The notes beneath the pieces were generated by a model. It ran no database searches and was not told where the DNA came from. It saw nothing but the letters and a program-made list of their open reading frames with translations. DNA of 50,270 nt, taken from an uncultured Acidimicrobiales bacterium (GTDB lineage Bacteria; Actinomycetota; Acidimicrobiia; Acidimicrobiales; SHLQ01). The stretch lies in contig CALHTF010000108.1 of the NCBI GenBank assembly GCA_938038815.1, forward strand, positions 1 to 50,270, given 5' to 3'. Shown here one piece after another: positions 15,702 to 22,148 of the stretch (the stretch's first letter is position 1; each line of letters opens with the position of its first letter). Position numbers and translations under genes: made by a program.

Positions 15702-16199
15702 GTGCCCAAAGATCATCCCACCAGCTCACGAGACAACATCGCGGTCGAGTTCCTGGTCGAGCCATTTATTGAAGGGCAACCCGGCGAACACGTGCAGGCG
15801 GCCATCGATGCCTTTACTACCGCCGGCCTCGATGTCGATCTCGGCGCCTTTGCGTCGGCCACCGAGGGCAGCATCGACGCGATCGCCGACGCGGTCGCCG
15901 AGATGATCCGCACGTCGCTGCGTTCGGGGGCCACCGCAATCCGACTCAACGTCGGCGCCCCCAACGCCGGAATCCCCGCTATCGGTTCGCTCGAAACCGC
16001 TCTCGCCGACATGGTGCGAGCCGCCGAACGGGAGATGGGCGCGCCAGCCGACGAGTGGGATCGAGCCCAAAAGCAGGCGGTCGTCCGACTGCTCGATGAA
16101 CAGGGGGCTTTCCTGCTGCGGGGCGCGGTCGACCAGATCGCCGAAGTGATGGGCGTCAGCCGAATCACGATCTACAACTACCTGAACGCACTGCACTAA
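15702..16199 (+). CDS. putative transcriptional regulator: YkoF-like domain plus YheO/DauR-type HTH
   Basis: The small protein has 165 residues and starts at GTG 15702. The C-terminal 45 residues (QKQAVVRLLDEQGAF, RGAVDQIAEVMG, VSRITIYNYLN) match the HTH_22 helix-turn-helix of YheO/DauR regulators. The N-terminal part (about 13-85) has the spacing of the YkoF/MTH1187 (thiamine-binding, DUF77) fold: VEFLVEP, GLDVDLG, TEGSIDAIADAV and GATAIRLNV. Some YkoF-family proteins bind thiamine or its hydroxymethylpyrimidine part, so a pyrimidine- or purine-like ligand is plausible. It sits between the catabolic operon and the transporter operon, both preceded by similar palindromes. Earlier in-frame starts exist (GTG near 15640) but would run the gene closer to the operator. 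The HTH call is firm; the ligand domain is likely. Confidence 0.75.
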   Translation: MPKDHPTSSRDNIAVEFLVEPFIEGQPGEHVQAAIDAFTTAGLDVDLGAFASATEGSIDAIADAVAEMIRTSLRSGATAIRLNVGAPNAGIPAIGSLETALADMVRAAEREMGAPADEWDRAQKQAVVRLLDEQGAFLLRGAVDQIAEVMGVSRITIYNYLNALH

Positions 16200-16234
16200 A
16201 CCCGCGGTAGCGACCCGCGAGTTGGAGTCGCGTC

Positions 16235-16249
16235 TTTACACTTTGTTAG
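16235..16249. promoter_or_regulatory. degenerate copy of the TTTACA operator before the transporter operon
   Basis: TTTACACTTTGTTAG matches the palindrome at 15623-15637 in 12 of 15 positions. It lies 28 nt before the ATG of the first permease gene, between the regulator's stop and the transporter. It is a candidate second binding site for the same regulator. Confidence 0.5.
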
Positions 16250-16253
16250 GTTT

Positions 16254-16272
16254 CCCCCGGGGTTACCGGGGG
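16254..16272 (+). promoter_or_regulatory. GC hairpin over the ribosome-binding site of the first permease
   Basis: CCCCCGG (16254-16260) and CCGGGGG (16266-16272) form a 7-bp stem with loop GGTTA. The G run at 16268-16273 is the only purine-rich stretch at a suitable distance before ATG 16277, so this stem would hide it. It could keep translation of the permease low unless unfolded. Confidence 0.45.
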
Positions 16273-16276
16273 GTCC

Positions 16277-17377
16277 ATGAGAAAGCTGGTCGCAGGCGCA
16301 ATACCGCTGCTCGCCGCCCTCGTCGCGTTCCTGATCGGCGCCCTCATGCTGGTAGCCATCGGCGCGAGCCCATGGGAAGGCCTCAAGGCCCTGGTCGATG
16401 GCGCGTTCGGCGATACCAACGCCTTGGCGGTCACCGCTGTGAAGGCCACTCCCCTCTTGCTCGTTGGCGCAGGAATCACGATTGCCTTTCGGGCCAGCGT
16501 CATCAACATCGGCGGCGAAGGCCAGATTGTGGCCGGGGCGTTGCTGTCGACCATGGTCGCCTTGTTGGTGCCCGACCTGCCGGCGATCTTGCTGGTTCCG
16601 CTCGTGCTCATCGCCGGGCTAATCGGCGGCGGAATCGCAGGCGCCATTCCCGGAGCGCTGAAGGCCTACGCCTCGGTGAACGAGATCCTAAGCACCATCA
16701 TGTTGAACCTGGTGATGGTCCAGCTGATGAACTATCTCCTGCGCGGCCCGCTCATCGATCCGCTCGAGGTCGAAGCCGGAACCCGCATTCCCCAAACCGA
16801 ACGACTCTCCGACAACGCCGCCCTCCCAACCCTGATCGAAGGCACTCGCCTGCACCTCGGTGTGGTCATCGCGTTGCTTGCCGCCGTTGCGGCCTACGTA
16901 TTGTTGTGGCGCACTCCCCTCGGCTTTCGACTGCGGGCCGTCGGCCACAGCCCCGAAGCCGCCAAGGCGGCGGGCATCAAGGTCAAACAAAGCACCACCG
17001 CGGCCCTCGCCATCTCGGGTTCGCTCGGCGGACTCGCCGGCGCCATCTTGGTGTTCGGCAGCGAAGGGCAACGGATGGTCACCGACGGATCGTCGGCGGG
17101 GTTCACCGGATCGGCCGGCTTTAACGGCATCGTCGCCGCACTGTTCGGCGGGCTGCATCCGCTCTGGACCATCCCATCGTCGTTCCTGTTCGGTGGCCTC
17201 CTTACCGGCGCCACCAACCTCCAACGCGTGCTGCAAGTACCGGCCGCCCTCGCCGTTGCCCTCAACGGCATCGTGGTGGTGTTCGTGGTGAGCAGCGGCC
17301 GAGTTCGCGAACGGCTCGAACAATTCACCAGCAAGCGGGCCGAACTCAACGCCGCCCTGAAGGACGGTGACTCATGA
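16277..17377 (+). CDS. BMP-type (nucleoside/purine) ABC transporter permease 1
   Basis: This 366-residue, very hydrophobic protein belongs to the BPD_transp_2 family (YufP/NupP-like). Family signs are the conserved INIGGEGQIVAGAL and SVNEILSTIMLN segments and GFRLRAVGHSPEAAKAAGI, the cytoplasmic loop that contacts the ATPase. About ten membrane segments are visible, and a charged tail (RVRERLEQFTSKRAEL) ends the protein. It starts at ATG 16277 and its stop overlaps the next permease as ATGA. Together with the following three genes it forms a complete uptake system. Relatives carry nucleosides or related bases. The context next to a purine catabolic operon fits this. Confidence 0.9.
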   Translation: MRKLVAGAIPLLAALVAFLIGALMLVAIGASPWEGLKALVDGAFGDTNALAVTAVKATPLLLVGAGITIAFRASVINIGGEGQIVAGALLSTMVALLVPDLPAILLVPLVLIAGLIGGGIAGAIPGALKAYASVNEILSTIMLNLVMVQLMNYLLRGPLIDPLEVEAGTRIPQTERLSDNAALPTLIEGTRLHLGVVIALLAAVAAYVLLWRTPLGFRLRAVGHSPEAAKAAGIKVKQSTTAALAISGSLGGLAGAILVFGSEGQRMVTDGSSAGFTGSAGFNGIVAALFGGLHPLWTIPSSFLFGGLLTGATNLQRVLQVPAALAVALNGIVVVFVVSSGRVRERLEQFTSKRAELNAALKDGDS

Positions 17378-18303
17378 GCGAGTTCCTCACCCTTACCGTC
17401 ATCATGGCCACCATCGCCTCGGGTATCCGACTCGCCACGCCGTACCTCATCGCGGCACTCGGCGAAACGGTCGGACAGCGCAGCGGTGTGCTCAACCTCG
17501 GCGTCGATGGCGTGATGCAACTCAGTGCCTTCTTCGCCTACTGGACGGTGCTCGAAACCCAGAACCTGATCCTCGGGGTACTGGCTGCGCTGGCAGTCGG
17601 GCTGATCATGGGCCTTATCTATGCCGTGGTCACCGTCTCGTTCCACGCCACCCAGGGCATCAGTGGCATCGGCATCTTCTTGTTCGGTCTTGGCTTCTCC
17701 GACCTCATGTTCCAACGCCAGGTCGGCACACCGCGTCCGATCAAACAACTCCAGGAATATGGCATCCCGTTCCTGTCGGATATCCCCCAGGTTGGCCCGG
17801 CACTGTTTGAGCACAACCTGCTCACCTACGCCGCCTTCCTCATGGTGCCGATCGTTGCCTGGGTGATGCGCAGCACGACCTTTGGCATGAACGTTCGAGC
17901 GGTCGGGGAAAACCCACAAGCCGCCGACAGCCTTGGCGTATCGGTTGCCCGAACCCGCTACGCGGCGATCTTGATCGGCAACACGATGGCGGCCATCGCT
18001 GGCGCAGCTTTGGTTCTGCAACTCGGCATCTTCCAGCCCAACCTCACCCAGGGCCTCGGTTTCATCGCCATCGCACTCGTGTACTTCGGCGCGTGGCGTC
18101 CCGTCGGAGTTATGGGCGGCGCACTGCTCTACGGCCTGGTCAACGCCACCGTCTTGCAATGGAAGGCCCAAGGCATTATTCCTCGGAGTGCCTCAGACAT
18201 CGCAGCCATGGCACCCGCAGTCCTCACCATCATTGCCCTGGTCGTGCTCGCCGGAAGGGTTCGACCACCGTCGGCCCTCACCCGACCGTTTACCCGGCAC
18301 TAA
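17374..18303 (+). CDS. BMP-type ABC transporter permease 2
   Basis: The 309-residue membrane protein is of the YufQ/NupQ type, the second half of the permease pair. Diagnostic stretches are RSGVLNLGVDGVMQLSAFFA near the N-terminus and TFGMNVRAVGENPQAADSLG, the ATPase-contact loop. GFIAIALVYFGAWRPVGVMG comes toward the end. The start ATG overlaps permease 1's stop (ATGA), so both halves are translated together. It is followed by an 88-nt A-rich leader before the binding-protein gene, a common place for extra expression control because the binding protein is needed in excess. Confidence 0.9.
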   Translation: MSEFLTLTVIMATIASGIRLATPYLIAALGETVGQRSGVLNLGVDGVMQLSAFFAYWTVLETQNLILGVLAALAVGLIMGLIYAVVTVSFHATQGISGIGIFLFGLGFSDLMFQRQVGTPRPIKQLQEYGIPFLSDIPQVGPALFEHNLLTYAAFLMVPIVAWVMRSTTFGMNVRAVGENPQAADSLGVSVARTRYAAILIGNTMAAIAGAALVLQLGIFQPNLTQGLGFIAIALVYFGAWRPVGVMGGALLYGLVNATVLQWKAQGIIPRSASDIAAMAPAVLTIIALVVLAGRVRPPSALTRPFTRH

Positions 18304-18391
18304 CCGAACCGTCTCTCTCCAGAAACACCCAAAACACAAACCAGAAGTATCAACAACCCGGGCGATCCCGCCATCAACTTGGAAGGCACAC

Positions 18392-19390
18392 ATGAATAAC
18401 AAACGAAAGTCACTCAGCATTATGCGGTTACTCGCATTGCTCCTCAGCTTGGCGATGGTCGCCGCGGCGTGCGGCGGAAGCGATGATGCGGGGGGCGGAA
18501 GCGTCGCCGAGTCCGACACCGACCTCACGTTCGCCATCGTGGCGCCCAGCGCGTCCGACGACCTGGCGTTCACCCAGTCGATGGTCGACGCGGTGAAGGC
18601 CCTTGGCATCGAACCCCAAATCACCGACGGCACCTTCGTGGTTGAAGAAGCAGCCAGCGCAATTCGTGGCTACGCCGACGACGGCGTCAACGTGGTGATT
18701 GCTCACGGCACCCAGTACGGCGCATCACTCGCCGAGATCGCTCCGGACTTTCCCGACACCACCTTCATTTGGGGAACCGCAACCGACACCCAGGGCCTCG
18801 ACAACGTCTTCGCCTACTACCCCGAAGCAAACGAAGGCGGATACGTCAACGGCGTCATGGCCGCCGCGCTCACCAACAGTGGTGTCATCGGCGTGGTCGG
18901 ACCGGTTGAAGCAGGCGACGCCGTTGCCTACGTCAACGGCTTCGCCAAGGGTGCCGAGGCCGGCGGCGCCGAGGTCAACATCACCTACACCGGTTCGTTC
19001 GGCGACGTTGCTTTGGCCTCTGAAGCCGCACAGGCTCACCTCACCAACAACGCCGATGTCCTCACCGGTAGCGCCCAGATGGTGGTAGGTGCGGTGACCG
19101 TGGCCACCGGCGAAGGTGTTCCGTGGTTCGGCACCCAAGCGAACCAGACCCCGATGGGTCCCGACGTAGTTGTTGCCTCGCAGGTGTACCACTGGGAAGT
19201 CGTGCTCGAGCAAATGATCGAAGAGATCGAGGGCGGCACCTTGGGCGGTAAGGCCTACGCCGTCACGCTCGAAAACGGCGGCCTCGAGATTGAGTACAAC
19301 GATGGCTTCGACCTTCCCGACGACGTCAAGGCCAAGGCTGAAGAGACCATCGCTGGCATCATCGATGGCTCGATCGACGCCGGCGTCTAA
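18392..19390 (+). CDS. BMP-family substrate-binding lipoprotein, system 1
   Basis: The 332-residue protein starts at ATG 18392, with GGAAG seven nt upstream. A basic N-terminus (NNKRK), a hydrophobic stretch and VAAAC form a lipoprotein signal, with the Cys as the lipid attachment site. A Gly/Ser-rich linker follows. The mature part has the BMP/Med fold: DDLAFTQSMVDAV, GVNVVIAHGTQYG, NEGGYVNGVMAAAL and VASQVYHWEVVLEQM. BMP proteins (PnrA, BmpA) bind purine nucleosides or similar compounds. It sits after both permeases and before the ATPase. The ligand is unknown; purines or their oxidised forms are suggested by the adjacent operon. Confidence 0.88.
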   Translation: MNNKRKSLSIMRLLALLLSLAMVAAACGGSDDAGGGSVAESDTDLTFAIVAPSASDDLAFTQSMVDAVKALGIEPQITDGTFVVEEAASAIRGYADDGVNVVIAHGTQYGASLAEIAPDFPDTTFIWGTATDTQGLDNVFAYYPEANEGGYVNGVMAAALTNSGVIGVVGPVEAGDAVAYVNGFAKGAEAGGAEVNITYTGSFGDVALASEAAQAHLTNNADVLTGSAQMVVGAVTVATGEGVPWFGTQANQTPMGPDVVVASQVYHWEVVLEQMIEEIEGGTLGGKAYAVTLENGGLEIEYNDGFDLPDDVKAKAEETIAGIIDGSIDAGV

Positions 19391-19410
19391 CCGGCACTAG
19401 CGAGAGTCAG

Positions 19411-20964
19411 ATGACCCCTCCCCCGCCCCAAACCGGGCCACCACTTCTGGAGATGCGAGGCATCACCAAGCGGTTCCCGGGCGTAATCGCCAACCAGGAC
19501 GTCGATTTCGATGTCCGGGCGGGCGAGGTTCACACCTTGCTGGGCGAGAACGGGGCGGGGAAGTCAACCCTCATGAAGATCCTCTTCGGGCTGTATCAGC
19601 CCGAAGAGGGTGAGGTGCTGCTTCGAGGCGAACCGATCGACATCACCTCGCCGTCGGAGGCGATCGACGCCCGGGTCGGCATGGTCCACCAGCACTTCAT
19701 GTTGGTGCCGACCATGACCGTCGCCGAAAACGTGGCGCTCGGTATCAAGTCCGACCGTGGTCCGCTCACCGACCTCGATGCGGTCAGTGAACGCATTCGG
19801 GAAATCTCCGAAGCCCACGGACTCGCCGTCGATCCCGACGTCGAGGTGTGGCGACTATCGGTAGGCGAACGTCAACGGATCGAGATCGTCAAGGCGCTTT
19901 TCCGCGACGCCGAACTGTTGGTGCTCGACGAACCAACCGCGGTACTCACCCCTCAAGAGGTCGACGACCTCTTTGTGATCTTGCGCCGGATGACCGAAGA
20001 GGGCCGGGGAATCATCTTCATCTCGCACAAACTGCATGAGGTCATGGCGCTGAGCGACCGGATCACCGTGCTTCGAAACGGGCGGGTAACCGGCCACACG
20101 GTTCCGGCCGAAACCAGCCGTGAGAATCTGGCCGAGATGATGGTGGGCCGGGCCGTGAAACTCTCGCCGCACCGACCCGACGTAACTCCTGGCGCACCGC
20201 GCCTAAAGATTCGTGGGCTGTCGGTGGTCGGCGACCGGGGCACCCGGGCGGTCGATCAGGTCGATCTCGACGTGTTCGGTGGCGAGATCCTCGGTATCGC
20301 GGGCGTGTCGGGCAACGGGCAGCGCGAACTCGCCGAGGTGGTAGCCGGACTCCGCAAACCCGAACCCGGCACGAGCATCGAACTCGACGGCCAAGCAATC
20401 GACTCGGCCAGCACCCGCGAACGCCGCGACCTCGGGCTGTCGTACGTACCTGAAGAGCGTATGCGCGACGGTGCGATCGGCGACTTTACGGTGAGCGAGA
20501 ACATCATCTTGGTCGACCACGGCAGCGAGAAGTTCAGCGCATCGGGGCTACTCAACTTCGGCGCCATCAAGGACCATTGCAACAAACTGGTCGAACAGTT
20601 TGCCGTCAAGACCCCAAGCATCGAGACCCCAACCTCAAGCTTGTCGGGCGGCAATATTCAAAAGGTGATCATGGCCCGCGAGTTGAGCGCCGGGCCCGCC
20701 GTGCTGATTGCGTCCCAGCCCACCCGCGGGGTCGACATTGGCTCGGCCGAATACATCCACGAGCGCCTGGTCGAACAACGCGACCGGGGCACCGCAACCC
20801 TGCTGATCTCTGAAGACCTCGACGAAGTGCTTGGGCTCTCGGACCGTATCGCGGTGATGTTCGAAGGCCGAGTGGTGGCCATCGTCGACCACGATGATGC
20901 GACCCGAGAAGGTATCGGCCTGCTGATGGCCGGCGTCTTCGACGAAGAACCAGCGACCACCTAA
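19411..20964 (+). CDS. BMP-type ABC transporter ATPase (two ABC domains), system 1
   Basis: This 517-residue protein has two nucleotide-binding domains. The first has GENGAGKST (Walker A, about 45-53), LSVGERQRIEIVKAL (signature) and LLVLDEPTAVLT (Walker B). The second has the degenerate loop GVSGNGQREL, then LSGGNIQKVIMARELSAGP and a Walker B-like IASQPTRGVDIGS, as is normal in this YufO/NupO/RbsA-like group. It starts 20 nt after the binding-protein stop and closes the operon. It ends 7 nt before the convergent DUF6157 gene. It supplies energy for import by the two permeases. Confidence 0.9.
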   Translation: MTPPPPQTGPPLLEMRGITKRFPGVIANQDVDFDVRAGEVHTLLGENGAGKSTLMKILFGLYQPEEGEVLLRGEPIDITSPSEAIDARVGMVHQHFMLVPTMTVAENVALGIKSDRGPLTDLDAVSERIREISEAHGLAVDPDVEVWRLSVGERQRIEIVKALFRDAELLVLDEPTAVLTPQEVDDLFVILRRMTEEGRGIIFISHKLHEVMALSDRITVLRNGRVTGHTVPAETSRENLAEMMVGRAVKLSPHRPDVTPGAPRLKIRGLSVVGDRGTRAVDQVDLDVFGGEILGIAGVSGNGQRELAEVVAGLRKPEPGTSIELDGQAIDSASTRERRDLGLSYVPEERMRDGAIGDFTVSENIILVDHGSEKFSASGLLNFGAIKDHCNKLVEQFAVKTPSIETPTSSLSGGNIQKVIMARELSAGPAVLIASQPTRGVDIGSAEYIHERLVEQRDRGTATLLISEDLDEVLGLSDRIAVMFEGRVVAIVDHDDATREGIGLLMAGVFDEEPATT

Positions 20965-20971
20965 GTCCCAG

Positions 20972-21391
20972 TTACGCCCGCTTGCTCCGCATGGCGGGCA
21001 GCACGGTTTCGGCCGAGTTCAGATGCTCCTGGTACTCCGGCGACTCCATGGCGACCAGCGCGGCTTTTCCTTCGCCGTCAAACACCACTCCCCACCCGTG
21101 GGTCTTGGTGAGCGGCGAGGCGCGAAAGCACGGTTGGCCTTTGGCGAAGAACTGGTCGCGTAATGTGTCGCGTTCGTCGGTAGCTAGTGAGTCGGCGTCG
21201 ATGTCGGCCTGGCGAGCCAACCAGACGTCAAACAGCACTTCGGCCTGGGTGTGGGCGAACGGCTTGCTCAACATCTCGTACTGCATCATGGCCACCGTTG
21301 CCTTGCCGCCCCGAGGCTCGGGCACCTTGGCCTCAGTGACCTTGCAGTCCTCGGCGACGGCGATGAACGTATCGAAGTAGTCGTGGTTCAT
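20972..21391 (-). CDS. DUF6157-type protein
   Basis: The 139-residue soluble protein starts at ATG 21391 (MNHDYFDTFIAVAEDC), overlapping the upstream gene's stop as ATGA. Recognisable family features are the N-terminal YFDTFIAVAEDC, a middle MQYEMLSKPFAHTQAEVLFDVW and a C-terminal THGWGVVFDGEGKAALV. Such small proteins are frequent in actinobacteria and firmicutes and have no established function that I know. Translational coupling to the TIGR03086 gene suggests a shared role. No signal peptide or membrane segment is seen. Confidence 0.75.
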   Translation of the reverse strand: MNHDYFDTFIAVAEDCKVTEAKVPEPRGGKATVAMMQYEMLSKPFAHTQAEVLFDVWLARQADIDADSLATDERDTLRDQFFAKGQPCFRASPLTKTHGWGVVFDGEGKAALVAMESPEYQEHLNSAETVLPAMRSKRA

Positions 21392-21993
21392 AGGACCGAT
21401 CGTCCCATCCAACCAGCGAGTTGGTCCAGCACCGGCGCATCGGGACCTGGGTCGACCACCTCGTCGAACGGCATCTCCGGGCCTCGGCCCTCGGCCGGGA
21501 TGAACTTAGCCGCCATCAGCGGGCCTTCGAGTACCTCATCGTCGATGGCGAACTCTGCTCCGGTGGCGGTAGCCAAGTCCCATCCGTGGGTGGCGAGCTC
21601 GGCCGTGTAGGTGAACATCAGCGGAACGCCAGGGATCTCGCCCCACGGCACCTCGTACATGGCTTCGAGTTTGGCGGCGTCGGTCCACGCCGCCTGCACC
21701 TCGTGCGCTGCTTCTCGAAACGATTCGCTCCATCCGGAGTCTTGGGCTTGTTGTTCGACATCGCTCCAGTGGCCGCCGTTACCGATCACCGCCACCCGAC
21801 GCATCACCAAGATGAGATGCTCGAGCAGATCCTTCACGGCAAATTCCGAGCACGGGGTCGCCTGGCCGAGCGCCGAGTCAGGGGTGGCCTCGATGAGGTT
21901 GCCGACGGCGTCCACCACCACGGCAAACCCGTACCTTGGGTCGTCTTTGCCGGGCACGGTCGATGGGTTGGTTTGGGGTTCATTGTTTGTCAT
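21388..21993 (-). CDS. TIGR03086-family protein (DinB-like / maleylpyruvate isomerase-like)
   Basis: This 201-residue protein belongs to the DinB-like four-helix superfamily, which in actinobacteria includes mycothiol-dependent enzymes. The family-typical TPCSEFAVKDLLEHL near the N-terminus and AELATHGWDLATATG near residue 135 hold the histidines expected to bind a metal. It may use mycothiol or another thiol cofactor. Its physiological reaction is unknown. The start ATG 21993 lies about 155 nt from the divergent ppc start, and the gap between them holds a strong hairpin. It is coupled to the DUF6157 gene downstream. Confidence 0.75.
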   Translation of the reverse strand: MTNNEPQTNPSTVPGKDDPRYGFAVVVDAVGNLIEATPDSALGQATPCSEFAVKDLLEHLILVMRRVAVIGNGGHWSDVEQQAQDSGWSESFREAAHEVQAAWTDAAKLEAMYEVPWGEIPGVPLMFTYTAELATHGWDLATATGAEFAIDDEVLEGPLMAAKFIPAEGRGPEMPFDEVVDPGPDAPVLDQLAGWMGRSVL

Positions 21994-22043
21994 GAACCCA
22001 CCATCTCACCCCAAAGTAGACATCTTCTGTCCAGTTTCATCGA

Positions 22044-22088
22044 CCAAAAGTAAGAACGCTGGGTCTGACCCCGCGTTCTTACTTTTGG
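22044..22088. repeat. 16-bp perfect stem intergenic hairpin with palindromic loop
   Basis: The arms 22044-22059 and 22073-22088 are perfectly complementary (CCAAAAGTAAGAACGC and its complement). The 13-nt loop contains GGGTC-T-GACCC, a second palindrome. It sits between the divergent TIGR03086 and ppc genes, where no terminator is needed. It therefore looks like a dispersed palindromic repeat or a strong cis-acting RNA/DNA structure. Confidence 0.7.
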
Positions 22089-22148
22089 GTGTCTTGTGCC
22101 TGGCGTAGCTACGCCCGCTGGTTTCGTGCGCCGCCTAGTATGCGGTAG

